Shown piece after piece: positions 23,876 through 33,611 of a stretch of 64,000 nucleotides of DNA (position 1 is its first letter; the number at the start of each line of letters is the position of its first letter). Location: assembly GCF_027158005.1 (NCBI RefSeq), contig NZ_JAPVLQ010000006.1, positions 1 through 64,000 on the forward strand. The letters are read 5' to 3'. The notes under the pieces were generated by a model. That model searched no databases and had not been told where the DNA came from. It saw only the letters and a list, made by a program, of their open reading frames with translations. The translations under genes and the position numbers were made by a program. Source of the DNA: Rhodococcus sp. H36-A4 (GTDB taxonomy: Bacteria > Actinomycetota > Actinomycetes > Mycobacteriales > Mycobacteriaceae).

Positions 23876-23905
23876 CGGAGGCCGCTCGATGAATGCCGGC
23901 CTCCG
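23876..23905. terminator. Hairpin between ideR and galE
   Basis: The stem CGGAGGCC (23876-23883) and GGCCTCCG (23898-23905) has a 14-base loop. It lies 18 bases after the ideR stop on the transcribed strand and ahead of galE, so it may partly uncouple the two genes. It lacks a U-run. Confidence 0.5.
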
Positions 23906-23922
23906 CGCCTCGACGCGATGAA

Positions 23923-24609
23923 CTAGACCAATTTCACCTGAACGGCGTGAGCCATCTCTTCCGAAATATCTATTCCCTCATGACCTGGAACGGTAATGGT
24001 GACCGTGCCGGGCTTGGCTTCGACTGTAACCCGGGCGTCCGGGACGACACCCGCATCACGTAACTGTGCGATGACCTCTGGATCGGATTGGACGTGCTCT
24101 GCGAGTCGACGCACGACCACCGCCGTCGGGTGGCCGTGGGAAACGTCCGTCAGGCGAATCAAATCTTCGTGGACCGCCGCTGGCTGGCCGAAACCCAGCT
24201 CATCCAAACCTGGAATCGGGTTGCCGTAGGGCGAGGTCGTCGGATTGTTCAGTACAGCGACGAGGCGACGTTCCACCTCTTCGCTCATCACGTGCTCCCA
24301 CCGGCATGCCTCGGCGTGGACGTCTTCCCAGCGAAGACCGATGATGTCGACCAGGAGTCGCTCAGCGAGTCGATGCTTGCGCATCACCGCCACGGCGAGT
24401 CCGCGTCCCTTCTCGGTCAGCTCCAAATGGCGGTCGCCCGCAACGGAAAGCAGCCCGTCACGTTCCATCCTGGCCACAGTCTGACTGACGGTAGGACCAC
24501 TCTGTTCGAGGCGTTCGGCGATACGTGCCCGCAAAGGCACCACACCCTCTTCCTCCAAATCGTAAATCGTGCGGAGGTACATCTCCGTGGTGTCGACCAG
24601 ATCCTTCAC
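23923..24609 (-). CDS. ideR: Iron-dependent repressor IdeR (DtxR family)
   Basis: IdeR with bound Fe(II) represses siderophore and iron-uptake genes. From GTG 24609 the protein is 228 residues and follows IdeR numbering exactly: M10, C102, E105 and H106 of metal site 2, and H79, E83 and H98 of site 1 are all present. The N-terminal winged helix ('[17 protein letters not shown]') and the C-terminal SH3-like domain are complete. AGGGG lies about seven bases upstream of the GTG, so the frame extending to 24741 is rejected. It lies with sigB and galE as in related genera. Confidence 0.96.
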   Translation of the reverse strand: MKDLVDTTEMYLRTIYDLEEEGVVPLRARIAERLEQSGPTVSQTVARMERDGLLSVAGDRHLELTEKGRGLAVAVMRKHRLAERLLVDIIGLRWEDVHAEACRWEHVMSEEVERRLVAVLNNPTTSPYGNPIPGLDELGFGQPAAVHEDLIRLTDVSHGHPTAVVVRRLAEHVQSDPEVIAQLRDAGVVPDARVTVEAKPGTVTITVPGHEGIDISEEMAHAVQVKLV

Positions 24610-24780
24610 ACTCAACCCCTTCGTCCTGGCTGATTCTACCGTTGATCGGCGCGTATAGGTGTTCCAGGCCGTCCCGCTGGCGAGCCGGACCGTACCGAGA
24701 CGTAACGGAGGCAACGTTCTGCGTTGCTCGCGCAGTGCCATTGCTCGCAGAGTGCCGTTGCGGCACGTAGCGTGTCCGTC

Positions 24781-26070
24781 ATGGCAGACCAGGTGGCTCG
24801 ATCACCGTTCCAGGATTCGGCAGTCGCCGAAGACATCGTCGTGTGGAGCGCGGAGTACCTCTCGTATCGGTGGAGCGATGACCACCCCATGAACCCGACT
24901 CGACTGGATCTGACGATGTCGCTGGCGCGGCAGATCGGTGTGCTCGACGGCATCGAACTCGTGGAGCCGATCGCTGCGCCGGATTCGGAGCTTTTGAGGA
25001 TTCACACTCCGGCCTACATCGAAGCGGTCAAGCGGGCCCCCGAGAAGCTTGCCGCTGCGGAGAAACTCACGACGGTCGGCGATTCGGAGGAACCGGAACA
25101 CGGGCTCGGTGGGGACGACAATCCGATCTTCCAACGCATGCACGAAGCCAGCGCAATGCTGACCGGCGGTTCTCTGGCAGCAGCCCGGGAGATTGCGTCC
25201 GGACGGGCTCGACGAGCTGTCAGCATCGGCGGTGGAATGCACCACGCCATGGCGGACTGGGCATCTGGTTTCTGCGTCTACAACGACGCCGCAATCGCTA
25301 TTTCATGGTTGCTGGACAATGGGTTCGATCGAATTGCGTACATCGATGTCGATGCTCACCACGGTGACGGGGTGCAGCATGCCTTCATCGACGATCCGAG
25401 GGTGCTGACGGTGTCTTTGCACCAACATCCGGCAACGTTGTGGCCCAACACCGGGTGGTCCAGCGAAGTCGGTTCCGGTGCTGCGGAAGGCACGGCAATC
25501 AACGTTCCGCTACTGCCTGGCACCGGAGATCGACTATGGTTACGCGCCTTCCATGCAATCGTGCCCGGGGCCATCTCGGCATTCCGCCCTCAGATCATCG
25601 TGAGCCAATGTGGAGTCGACAGTCACCGAGAGGATCCGCTCGCGGACCTCGCCCTCACTGTCGACGGCCAGAACGCCGCATTTCTCGCGATGCGTGACCT
25701 CGCGGACGAACATTCAGAGGGGCGGTGGCTGGCAGTCGGCGGAGGTGGTTACGGACTGGTTCGCGTGGTCCCCAGAGCGTGGACCCATCTGATCGCCGCG
25801 GCCCTCGGTCGCCCGATAGACCCTGCGATGCCTCTGCCCGACCTGTGGCGCGATCGGGTTCGGCACCTGGCGCCAAGCGTCGACCTGCCACAGACGATGG
25901 GTGACGGCGGCGACGTGGACTATCCCGCGTGGGACGGCCCAGGAGGTGCTGTCCAGGGATCGATCGAAGCGGCCGATCGTGCACTCGAAAGGGTAGATTC
26001 GGCGATCATCGCCACTCGCAGAGCGAGCTTCCCGCTTCTCGGACTCGACCCGGAGGATCCTCGTGACTGA
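24781..26070 (+). CDS. acuC: AcuC-type lysine deacetylase (histone-deacetylase fold)
   Basis: AcuC removes acetyl groups from lysines of metabolic enzymes such as acetyl-CoA synthetase. The roughly 429-residue protein has the class I HDAC zinc site: 'GGGMHHAM' (tandem His), 'YIDVDAHHGDGVQ' (Asp and His ligands) and 'SQCGVDSHREDPL', plus the active-site 'GGGGYG' loop. The start is ATG 24781. Its last 8 bases overlap the GNAT/acyl-CoA-synthetase gene, so eraser and writer of lysine acetylation are co-expressed, recalling Bacillus acuA-acuC. Confidence 0.9.
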   Translation: MADQVARSPFQDSAVAEDIVVWSAEYLSYRWSDDHPMNPTRLDLTMSLARQIGVLDGIELVEPIAAPDSELLRIHTPAYIEAVKRAPEKLAAAEKLTTVGDSEEPEHGLGGDDNPIFQRMHEASAMLTGGSLAAAREIASGRARRAVSIGGGMHHAMADWASGFCVYNDAAIAISWLLDNGFDRIAYIDVDAHHGDGVQHAFIDDPRVLTVSLHQHPATLWPNTGWSSEVGSGAAEGTAINVPLLPGTGDRLWLRAFHAIVPGAISAFRPQIIVSQCGVDSHREDPLADLALTVDGQNAAFLAMRDLADEHSEGRWLAVGGGGYGLVRVVPRAWTHLIAAALGRPIDPAMPLPDLWRDRVRHLAPSVDLPQTMGDGGDVDYPAWDGPGGAVQGSIEAADRALERVDSAIIATRRASFPLLGLDPEDPRD

Positions 26071-28759
26071 GCCGAACACCCAAGACGCCGACACGGCGAA
26101 AGAGCAGGACCGTATGCGGTCGGAAACTTCATTTCCGAAGCACTGGGTCGTCGACGTACTCGCCTCGGACGGGGGAGTGGTGCATCTGCGCCCAATCGTA
26201 CCGTCCGACGGGAAGGCGCTGATCGAGTTCCACAGCGGGCTGTCCGAGCGCACTCGATATCTGCGGTATTTCGGCCCGTACCCGACCATGCCACAGCGTG
26301 ACGTCCTCAACTTCACCACTGTCGACCATCACTCCAGGGTCGCGTTCGTGGCAATACTCGGCGACGACATCATCGCGGTCGGCCGCTACGAACGTCTGCC
26401 GGAGGGGGATGGCAACTCTGCGGAGGTCGCATTCGTCGTCGCCGACTCGCATCAAGGCCGCGGGCTCGGGCCTATCCTGCTCGAACACCTCGCCGGAGCT
26501 GCGGCGGAGAACGGTGTCCGGATGTTCGTCGCCGAAGTGCTCGCCGAGAACCGAAACATGGTCAGTGTCTTCCGCGAAGCCGGGTATCAGGTCAGCCGAA
26601 GCTACGAAGGGGGCGTGCTGCGTCTCGAATTCGCCATCGACCCGAGCGAGGCTCTGCTGTCGGTGCGCAATTCACGCGAGCGAGCTGCCGAGGCGCGCAG
26701 TGTCCGAAACGTGTTGAGCCCGACCTCCGTGGCAGTGATCGGCGCCTCGACCGACAGTTCCAAGGTAGGAAACGCGGTGTTGGCCAACCTCCTTGCCGGC
26801 GGCTTCACCGGACCGGTGTACCCGGTCAATGCCGATCACAAGTCCGTGCGTGGCGTTCGAGCTTACCCATCGGTGCACGACATTCCGGATTCAGTGGATC
26901 TGGCCATCGCAGCCGTTCCCGCCGATGCCATCGACGACGTCCTCGACGATTGTCTCGACAAAGGTGTCAAAGCCCTCGTCGTCGTGTCAGGTGGGTTCGG
27001 TGAGACCGGTGAAGCGGGTCAGGAGAACGAGCGCCGGTTGGTTCACGCGGCGCGGGCACACGGTATGAGACTCGTCGGACCCAATGCGCTGGGCGTCGCC
27101 AACACCGACCCGGCCTTCGCCCTCAACGCAACCCTCGCACCGCGACTTCCGATGCCTGGGCGCGTCGGCTTCTTCTGTCAATCCGGGGCCCTCGGCATCG
27201 CAATTCTCGACCAGGCAGCAAAGCGCAGACTGGGTCTGTCGACATTCGTCTCGGCGGGCAACCGCGCGGACGTGTCGGGTAACGATCTTCTGCAGTACTG
27301 GGATTCGGACCCCGAAACGGAAGTCGTTCTGCTGTACCTCGAAAGTTTCGGTAACCCACGCAAATTCACCCGGATTGCGCGTCGCGTAGCGCGTACCAAG
27401 CCCATCATCGCGGTCAAGAGTGGCCGCGGTGCTGTGCCGCCGGCATTGGCAACGGGCCCTGCCATCGATGATTCCATCGTCAAGGCGTTGTTCGAGCAGG
27501 CAGGTGTGATCCAAGTCGACACCATTGCGCAGTTGTTCGATTGTGCAATTCTGTTCGGCTACCAACCATTGCCGTCCGGGCCACGCGTCGCAGTCGTCGG
27601 CAACTCGACGGCCCTCGGAGTTCTTGCTGTGGACGCTGCGCGCGCCGATGGATTGCACGCGGGCGTGCCGATCGACGTAGGACCACAGGCAGGTCCGGAA
27701 GAATTCGCGGCCGCGGTGGCGGGCGCCCTCGCCGCCGGTGACGTCGATTCGGTCATCGTCGTCTTCGTACCACCGGTGGCGGTCACGGTCGAGCCGTTCG
27801 CCAAAGCTCTCGGTGATGCAGTTCTGGGGGCCGACAAACCCGTCCTGACGACGTTCCTCGCGACAGAGGGAATACCGGACGTATTGGCCGTGCGCGGGGA
27901 ATTCGGACAGCCGGTCCGCGGATCGGTGCCTTCGTATTCGAGCCCGGAGCGTGCGGTGACGGCACTTGCGAAGGCCTGGCGTTACGCGGCCTGGCGGAGC
28001 AGGCCTGTGTCGACACCCCTGCGGCCCAGCGGTATCGATTCCGAACGTGCACAGTCCTTGGTTCGTGACTGGTCGGCTCAGGAACACACTCGATGGCTTT
28101 CGGATTTCGAGACCGCCGAGCTTCTCGGGTGCTACGGGATAGAGATAACCGAGTTTCGTTCGGTGATAGATGAGGACGAAGCTGTTACTGCCGGTGAGGA
28201 ATTGGGCTACCCCGTCGCGGTCAAAGCGACAGGAGCGCAGTGGAGACACCGACCGGACCTCGGTGGGGTGCGGCTGGATCTCACCGGCCCCGAGGCCACA
28301 CGTCTTGCCTATCGCGCGCTCGCGGCCGATTCTGGCGAGCCTCTGCTCCACGTCCAGAAGATGGCAGCAAAAGGTATCGGGTGCGTGGTCCGGGTTCAGG
28401 ACGATCCCTCGTTCGGTTCCCTGATCTCGTTCGGACTGGCTGGAGTGATATCGGATCTTTTGGGAGACAGGGCGTATCGAGTGCTGCCGTTGACGGAGGA
28501 CGAAGCGGTGCAACTGATCGACGCACCGAAGGCTGCTCCATTGCTGTCCGGGTACCGAAATGCAGTCCCGGTCGACAAGAGCGCGCTCGTGGACCTTGTT
28601 CAACGAGTGTCGGCCATGGCCGACGATATCCCCGAGATCAGAGAGCTGGCATGCGAACCGGTTCTGGCGTCGGCGCACGGCGCTCAGATCACCGATGCAC
28701 GCGTCCGTCTCGGACCCGAGCCGAGTAAGAACGACCTCGGCCCGCGACGCTTGCGCTGA
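26063..28759 (+). CDS. GNAT-acyl-CoA synthetase fusion, protein lysine acetyltransferase (Pat-like)
   Basis: The 898-residue protein joins an N-terminal GNAT domain (about residues 25-190, acetyl-CoA loop near 'DSHQGRGLGPILLEHL') to an ADP-forming acyl-CoA synthetase-like part: a CoA-binding Rossmann domain ('SVAVIGASTDSSKVGNAV', about 215), ligase domains and a C-terminal ATP-grasp domain (about 670-890). Order is reversed relative to Salmonella Pat, as usual in actinobacteria. Such proteins acetylate and silence acyl-CoA synthetases. The overlap with acuC strongly supports a reversible acetylation switch. Whether the synthetase part is catalytic is not clear from sequence alone. Confidence 0.88.
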   Translation: MTEPNTQDADTAKEQDRMRSETSFPKHWVVDVLASDGGVVHLRPIVPSDGKALIEFHSGLSERTRYLRYFGPYPTMPQRDVLNFTTVDHHSRVAFVAILGDDIIAVGRYERLPEGDGNSAEVAFVVADSHQGRGLGPILLEHLAGAAAENGVRMFVAEVLAENRNMVSVFREAGYQVSRSYEGGVLRLEFAIDPSEALLSVRNSRERAAEARSVRNVLSPTSVAVIGASTDSSKVGNAVLANLLAGGFTGPVYPVNADHKSVRGVRAYPSVHDIPDSVDLAIAAVPADAIDDVLDDCLDKGVKALVVVSGGFGETGEAGQENERRLVHAARAHGMRLVGPNALGVANTDPAFALNATLAPRLPMPGRVGFFCQSGALGIAILDQAAKRRLGLSTFVSAGNRADVSGNDLLQYWDSDPETEVVLLYLESFGNPRKFTRIARRVARTKPIIAVKSGRGAVPPALATGPAIDDSIVKALFEQAGVIQVDTIAQLFDCAILFGYQPLPSGPRVAVVGNSTALGVLAVDAARADGLHAGVPIDVGPQAGPEEFAAAVAGALAAGDVDSVIVVFVPPVAVTVEPFAKALGDAVLGADKPVLTTFLATEGIPDVLAVRGEFGQPVRGSVPSYSSPERAVTALAKAWRYAAWRSRPVSTPLRPSGIDSERAQSLVRDWSAQEHTRWLSDFETAELLGCYGIEITEFRSVIDEDEAVTAGEELGYPVAVKATGAQWRHRPDLGGVRLDLTGPEATRLAYRALAADSGEPLLHVQKMAAKGIGCVVRVQDDPSFGSLISFGLAGVISDLLGDRAYRVLPLTEDEAVQLIDAPKAAPLLSGYRNAVPVDKSALVDLVQRVSAMADDIPEIRELACEPVLASAHGAQITDARVRLGPEPSKNDLGPRRLR

Positions 28760-28801
28760 GCGTCCCGGGCGCGAGTGGCAACTGTTTCTGTGGAAAGCGG
28801 G

Positions 28802-28866
28802 GGCCGAGTCGACATTCCCAGAGGGGGGAAGGAAGTCGACTCGGCCACCCCATCTGAGGGGTGGCC
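28802..28866. terminator. Two overlapping hairpins between the pat-like gene and sigB
   Basis: The first stem is GGCCGAGTCGAC (28802-28813) with GTCGACTCGGCC (28835-28846). The second, GGCCACCCC (28843-28851) with GGGGTGGCC (28858-28866), shares the GGCC, so the two stems cannot both form fully. They lie between convergent stops (28759 and 28915) and probably stop both transcripts. Confidence 0.75.
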
Positions 28867-28914
28867 GCGGGAATCCACACCGCTGCGCCACTTTTCAATG
28901 CGGTCGGACAGTCT

Positions 28915-29886
28915 TCAGCTTGCGTAGGACCGCAGCTTCTCCGCTCGGTCACCCTGACGAAGCTTGACCATTACCTCGCGCTCGATCTGACGAACGCGCT
29001 CGCGTGAGAGACCGAACAATTTGCCGATCTGATCGAGCGTGCGGGGCTGCCCGTCATCCAAGCCGTATCGCAGGCGAATGACCTGTTGCTCGCGTTCGTC
29101 CAGCGTGGAGAGCACTGTGCGGACGTCGCTGTGAAGAAGTCCGGCGATAACTGCGTTCTCAGCGGAAGTAGCTTCGGAGTCCTCGATGAAGTCACCGAGT
29201 GGGGCTTCCTCATCGCTTCCGACCGGCATATCGAGGCTGACCGGGTCGCGACTGTGATCGAGTAGATCGGCGATCTTTGCGGCGGGAATCCCCGATTCGC
29301 TGGACAGTTCGTCGTCGGTGGCCTCGCGACCGAGTTGCTGATGAAGTTCACGCTTGATCCTGGCCAGCTTGTTCACCTGCTCGACCAGATGCACTGGTAG
29401 CCGAATGGTCCGGCTCTGATCTGCCATTCCTCGGGTGATGGCCTGCCGGATCCACCAGGTTGCGTAGGTGGAGAACTTGAAGCCCTTAGCGTAGTCGAAC
29501 TTCTCCATAGCCCTGATCAGACCGAGATTCCCCTCTTGAATCAGATCGAGCAGGGGCATGCCACGTCCGGTGTATCGCTTCGCAAGGGACACCACGAGAC
29601 GTAGGTTCGCCTCGAGTAGATGGCTGCGAGCGGCACTACCGTCACGAACGATGATCGCCAGCTTGCGCTTTTTGACCGCCGTCAAGCGCTTGGTGTTCTC
29701 CAGCACATTCTTCGCATACAAGCCAGCTTCGATGCGCTTGGCGAGATCCACTTCCTCTTCCGCCGTCAACAGCGCGGTGCGACCTATGCCGTTGAGATAG
29801 ACGCGAACGAGATCCGCAGCCGGGCTCTGGGCGTCGAGATCGGCGTCGGTCGGACGTGGGCGGGTCGTAGTGCTGGGGCTGGTCAT
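28915..29886 (-). CDS. sigB: Primary-like sigma factor SigB
   Basis: SigB is the non-essential group 2 sigma factor of actinobacteria, used in stress and stationary phase. The 323-residue protein has region 1.2 ('[21 protein letters not shown]'), region 2 ('[35 protein letters not shown]', here split only by regions), region 3 and region 4.2 ('[14 protein letters not shown]'), and lacks the long N-terminus of SigA. ATG 29886 has AGGAGG six bases upstream; the frame to 29952 is not used. It lies upstream of ideR as in M. tuberculosis, with acuC and the pat-like gene inserted between. Confidence 0.95.
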   Translation of the reverse strand: MTSPSTTTRPRPTDADLDAQSPAADLVRVYLNGIGRTALLTAEEEVDLAKRIEAGLYAKNVLENTKRLTAVKKRKLAIIVRDGSAARSHLLEANLRLVVSLAKRYTGRGMPLLDLIQEGNLGLIRAMEKFDYAKGFKFSTYATWWIRQAITRGMADQSRTIRLPVHLVEQVNKLARIKRELHQQLGREATDDELSSESGIPAAKIADLLDHSRDPVSLDMPVGSDEEAPLGDFIEDSEATSAENAVIAGLLHSDVRTVLSTLDEREQQVIRLRYGLDDGQPRTLDQIGKLFGLSRERVRQIEREVMVKLRQGDRAEKLRSYAS

Positions 29887-30034
29887 GACTTGCCTCCTGA
29901 TCGGTGGTGTCTCATAGGGATCAACGTCCGGGTGTCCCCGAAAAGTTCCCACGCTCCACCCGCAGATACCCGCTTGACCAGCGTCTATCCCGTGCCCGTC
30001 CTGAGAAGTTGCTGAGAAGGTTCAGGCCGGGAAC

Positions 30035-31531
30035 TCACTCCTTTACTCCCTCCGGCGCGAGGAGTCCATGACGGAACAGACCGGTGATCAGCTCCACGGC
30101 ACCGTCCAACAGATCGGTCTCGTCGAGATCGTTCGCCGATGCCAACAGTGCGACCAGTTCGCGTAGCGCCATACCGTTCGGTCGCATTCCTGCGAGCAAG
30201 TGTGCGCCCAACTCGTCGATCTCGTGCTGCCAGTTCGGGCCGTTTCCTCGGTAGACACGGACGACCTCCCCGGCCCACCCGTCTTCGCCCGGCAGATAGA
30301 CACGTTCGAGGGCGGTCGCGGGATCGAGCACGAACACGGAGTCAGCGGGATCGTTTTCACGAAGCCAGGCGACCCTGTCGAAATAGGCGATCGATTCGTT
30401 GCCGAGCGGGTCTTCGAATGCATGGTGAAGGTCCTCGGCCAGAACATCGCTCGGCAGGTCGGTCTTACGCAGGTAGACGAATCCGAACCCGATACCTTCG
30501 ACCTCGGCTTCGGCGAAATGCGCCAGCCAGGACTCTGCGAGGACCCCTCCAGCAGCATCCCGTTGATCTACCCCTCCGTCTCGCAACCACGTACCTACGT
30601 ACAGAGCCGGGTCGGCAACGTCGCGCTGCACTATCCACGCATCCACGCCGTGATCGGGAATCCAGGATGCAACACGCGCGCGCCAATCCTCACCGCTGAC
30701 GTGGATCCAGGACGCCAGAATGACTGCTGTGCCACCGGGCTTCAAGTAGCTCGGAGCCTGTTCGATCATCAGTCTGCTCGCGCCGTCGAGATCGATCCCC
30801 GAATCGCGGTAGCTGTGTTCGATCGTTCCGCGTCCGACGACGAACGGCGGGTTGGCAACGATCCGATCGAAGGTCCTTCCCGCGACGGGCTCGAACCAGG
30901 ATCCGCGTAACAGCTCGATGTTCATGCCGTTGAGAGCACACGTTGCCTCGGCCAGAAGCATCGCGCGCTCACTGATGTCGGTCCCGGTTACGGCGTCGGC
31001 GTACTGGGCCGCGTGGATCGCCTGCACCCCACACCCGGTACCGACGTCGAGGACATCTCCGACCTGGGTGGTAGGAGTTCCACGAAGTAGCGAGAGTGAT
31101 GCCTGACCGACACCCAGTACGTGATCGGTGGCGGTCGGTAGCGGACGCATGCTGCCATCGAGATCGGACAAGATCCAGCGGGTGCCGTATCCGGCGTCGA
31201 GTGGTCGAATGTCGAGCAATGCACGCACATGATCAGGTTCGACCCGCTCGACGATGCCAGCTGCGACAGCGTCGTCGATCGAGAGCGGCGACAGGGCTTC
31301 GGAAGCCTCGAACTCTTCGATGTCGTCGACGAGCAGGAACAGACGAATCAGAACACCCAAGCGCCCAAGATCTTTGCTTTCTCGCCGCACTGGAACAGGT
31401 TCGCTACGCATCAGGGCGGCGTGGGCGTCATCGCCGAGTGCTTCCAGAAGACTGTCGGCGTCGTAGCAACTCGTTTCGAAAGCTTGTCGGAGAGATGGGC
31501 ATGCAGAAAGCAGCGTCGCAGTCACCGACAC
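30035..31531 (-). CDS. Class I SAM-dependent methyltransferase (HemK/NPPF type)
   Basis: The 498-residue protein has a central Rossmann methyltransferase core: 'GDVLDVGTGCGVQAIHAA' (SAM loop, about residue 170) and 'RIVANPPFVVG' (NPPF motif of enzymes that methylate amide or exocyclic amino groups). N- and C-terminal extensions of about 150 and 200 residues are specific to an actinobacterial family. The target could be RNA, DNA or a protein glutamine; I cannot tell. The GTG start at 31531 is the most upstream one. It lies upstream of sigB on the same strand, with about 150 bases between them. Confidence 0.75.
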   Translation of the reverse strand: MSVTATLLSACPSLRQAFETSCYDADSLLEALGDDAHAALMRSEPVPVRRESKDLGRLGVLIRLFLLVDDIEEFEASEALSPLSIDDAVAAGIVERVEPDHVRALLDIRPLDAGYGTRWILSDLDGSMRPLPTATDHVLGVGQASLSLLRGTPTTQVGDVLDVGTGCGVQAIHAAQYADAVTGTDISERAMLLAEATCALNGMNIELLRGSWFEPVAGRTFDRIVANPPFVVGRGTIEHSYRDSGIDLDGASRLMIEQAPSYLKPGGTAVILASWIHVSGEDWRARVASWIPDHGVDAWIVQRDVADPALYVGTWLRDGGVDQRDAAGGVLAESWLAHFAEAEVEGIGFGFVYLRKTDLPSDVLAEDLHHAFEDPLGNESIAYFDRVAWLRENDPADSVFVLDPATALERVYLPGEDGWAGEVVRVYRGNGPNWQHEIDELGAHLLAGMRPNGMALRELVALLASANDLDETDLLDGAVELITGLFRHGLLAPEGVKE

Positions 31532-31576
31532 AGTCTTTCAGGCAGCGCGCACCCAGGTGTCCACCCGGCGGGCCCG

Positions 31577-31945
31577 TCAGTCTTCGCTTGCGTCGATGAC
31601 GCGATGAGCGCGTGCCTCGATCTGTGTCGACTCGACGTGTCGGCCGTCGTAACGGCTCACTTCGTTCTTGGTGCGCGGCGGGCGGTCGTTGGCGATGAGT
31701 ACCGCAACCCAGGGGAGCGGGATGGAGACCCCGACGATCGCCATCGCTATCCAAGGATTGGCCCACATGCTGTACGACACGGCGGCGAGAACCAGCGCGG
31801 GGATACGGAAAGACATGATGAACATGTATTTCCGCACGCGAGCTTTGTGCTGATCTTCGACCGACTGCTGCGCCTCGGTGATCAATGTGGGGTTACGGGC
31901 CGATCCACTTTCGGCCGAGCCGGAAAACCCCTGGGTTCTCGTCAT
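31577..31945 (-). CDS. DUF3099 membrane protein (Rv2709-like)
   Basis: The 122-residue protein has two hydrophobic helices ('FIMSFRIPALVLAAVSYSMW', 'IAMAIVGVSIPLPWVAVLIA') and cytoplasmic charged ends, as in DUF3099. Function is unknown. The ATG at 31945 has GGAGGG almost adjacent. It is divergent from the DUF3039 gene, the same pair order as Rv2708c-Rv2709 in M. tuberculosis (from memory). Confidence 0.75.
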   Translation of the reverse strand: MTRTQGFSGSAESGSARNPTLITEAQQSVEDQHKARVRKYMFIMSFRIPALVLAAVSYSMWANPWIAMAIVGVSIPLPWVAVLIANDRPPRTKNEVSRYDGRHVESTQIEARAHRVIDASED

Positions 31946-32028
31946 CCCTCCACTGTGGCACTACCTCACCCGGAATGCACTTGTCGGCGTCGTTCGTCTC
32001 ACAACGACGGATGCGGAATAATCGAGAC

Positions 32029-32265
32029 ATGAGCACTCAGACGAAAGACCGCCCCGAGATCGCGCCGGACGAAACCACGGAAGACGACCGACCGAAGTTC
32101 TTTCATTACGTGAAGAAGAACAAGATCACCGAAAGCGCAGTGATGGGAACACACGTAGTCGCGCTGTGCGGTGAAGTTTTTCCGGTGACCAAATCAGCGA
32201 AGCCCGGCTCGCCAGTGTGTCCCGACTGCAAGAAGGTCTACGAGGGATTGAAGAAGGGCGACTGA
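32029..32265 (+). CDS. DUF3039 small zinc-ribbon-like protein (Rv2708c-like)
   Basis: This 78-residue protein starts at ATG 32029. It contains 'HYVKKNKITESAVMGTHVVALCGE' and 'SPVCPDCKKVYEGLK' (written as two parts), i.e. a single Cys followed by CPDC, likely a zinc site. Function is unknown but the family is widely conserved in actinobacteria. Its 3' end overlaps the convergent YihY gene by 28 bases. Confidence 0.8.
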   Translation: MSTQTKDRPEIAPDETTEDDRPKFFHYVKKNKITESAVMGTHVVALCGEVFPVTKSAKPGSPVCPDCKKVYEGLKKGD

Positions 32266-33431
32266 CCGCGGTCCGGATCCGGTCGGTGATCTCCGGAGGG
32301 CGGGACCTTCGGAGTAGGGCTCGGCTGAGGTGGGCCTTCGGGTTCCGCCGAGGTATCGGGGACGGTTGAACTCCCCGATATCTCCTTGGGCCTGTTCGAT
32401 CTGCCCCTGTCCTGTCCGACGCGGATGGGCCCGGTGGCCAACCTCCATGCAACCGCTGTCACCGGCCCCGACTCCTCGGAATCTGCCTGCGCGGCGAGCC
32501 ATCCCTTCATCTGATCGATCCTGGTTGCCCTCGCGGGGAAGAACTCCTGGATGGTCGCGTTGAACTCTGCGCCGAGAACGACCGCGAACCCCAGGAAGAA
32601 AGTGAACAACAGAAACGCGATGGGAGTTGCGAGCGCACCGTAGGTGTAACCGGTTCCGGTGATCCAGGTCAGATAGCGGCGAAGCACCGCGCTGGCGATC
32701 ATGAAGAACACACCCGCCAGCAAAGCTCCCCCCAGGAGCCGATGCCACGGTAGCGAGGTGTGCAGCGCCACCTTGTAGAGCGTGGTCAATCCGGCGATGA
32801 GAAGCAGTCCGACCGCGGGATAGTAGAAGAAATCGACCAGCTCACTACCGATTTCGAACCATGGACCCGGGAGGATCTGCTTCACGTACGTAGGGCCAAG
32901 CGCAACCAGCGGCAACACGAATACCGCTGCGACCAGAAACGCTACGTAGAGCAGCAGGGCGAACACTCGTTGCCAAATCGGGTGACGTGCATCCTGCTGC
33001 CCGTGCGCTTCGACTATCGAATCGACGAAGGTGGAGATCGCGGATGATCCCGCCCATAGAGACAGGACGAAACCGGCGGACACGACCTCGCCGCGTCCTT
33101 GCTGGAGGATGTCCTGCACCGTCGGAGTGATGATGCCGTCGACGACGCTGTCGCTGAACACCGTGCGGCTGAAGGTGATGATCTTCGACTCGACGATGTC
33201 GATGGTGTCAGGTCCGAACCAGCCGGCGACGAACCCGAGGCTGCCGAGTACTCCGAGCAACAACGGCGGGAGTGAGAGCGTCTGCCAGAACGCCGCAGTC
33301 GCAGCTTTGCTGAAGATCGAGTCGTCCCAGGACTTGGACAGTGTGCGTAGCGTCACAACCCAGATGGATCGAAGCGGCCGTCTCCTGGACAACTGCCCGC
33401 TCGGTGGTGTTTCGCCTGCAGAATCACTCAT
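32238..33431 (-). CDS. YihY/BrkB-family membrane protein (Rv2707-like)
   Basis: The 397-residue integral membrane protein has six hydrophobic segments and the YihY pattern 'TAAFWQTLSLPPLLLGVLG', 'ALPWHRLLGGALLAG'-like middle and 'YGALATPIAFLLFTFFLGFAVVLGAEFNA' (abbreviated by segment). The C-terminal 90 residues are a Pro/Ser/Arg-rich cytoplasmic tail, probably disordered. The family has been called ribonuclease BN in error; its real role, perhaps transport, is unproven. ATG 33431 follows GAGGAA. Confidence 0.82.
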   Translation of the reverse strand: MSDSAGETPPSGQLSRRRPLRSIWVVTLRTLSKSWDDSIFSKAATAAFWQTLSLPPLLLGVLGSLGFVAGWFGPDTIDIVESKIITFSRTVFSDSVVDGIITPTVQDILQQGRGEVVSAGFVLSLWAGSSAISTFVDSIVEAHGQQDARHPIWQRVFALLLYVAFLVAAVFVLPLVALGPTYVKQILPGPWFEIGSELVDFFYYPAVGLLLIAGLTTLYKVALHTSLPWHRLLGGALLAGVFFMIASAVLRRYLTWITGTGYTYGALATPIAFLLFTFFLGFAVVLGAEFNATIQEFFPARATRIDQMKGWLAAQADSEESGPVTAVAWRLATGPIRVGQDRGRSNRPKEISGSSTVPDTSAEPEGPPQPSPTPKVPPSGDHRPDPDRGQSPFFNPS

Positions 33432-33611
33432 GATTCCTCCAGCATTCCTGAACGAGGCTCGGAGTGCCCGTCTGCACCCGTCGTGTCGCTGGAGGAGTCG
33501 AACGATCGAGTCCCCTCGGGTCCTCCTTCCGATGCGAGATCGGTCGGTATGGAGCGATAGGCTCCACGGCGGGAACTGCAGGGCAACCGAGAGCGCGAGG
33601 AATTCGATCGA

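Noticed and set aside
26987..28891. A 634-codon open frame on the minus strand through the pat-like gene
   Set aside because: It is the mirror frame of a G+C-rich gene with strong domain matches on the plus strand; its translation is Arg/His/Cys-rich and has no motif.
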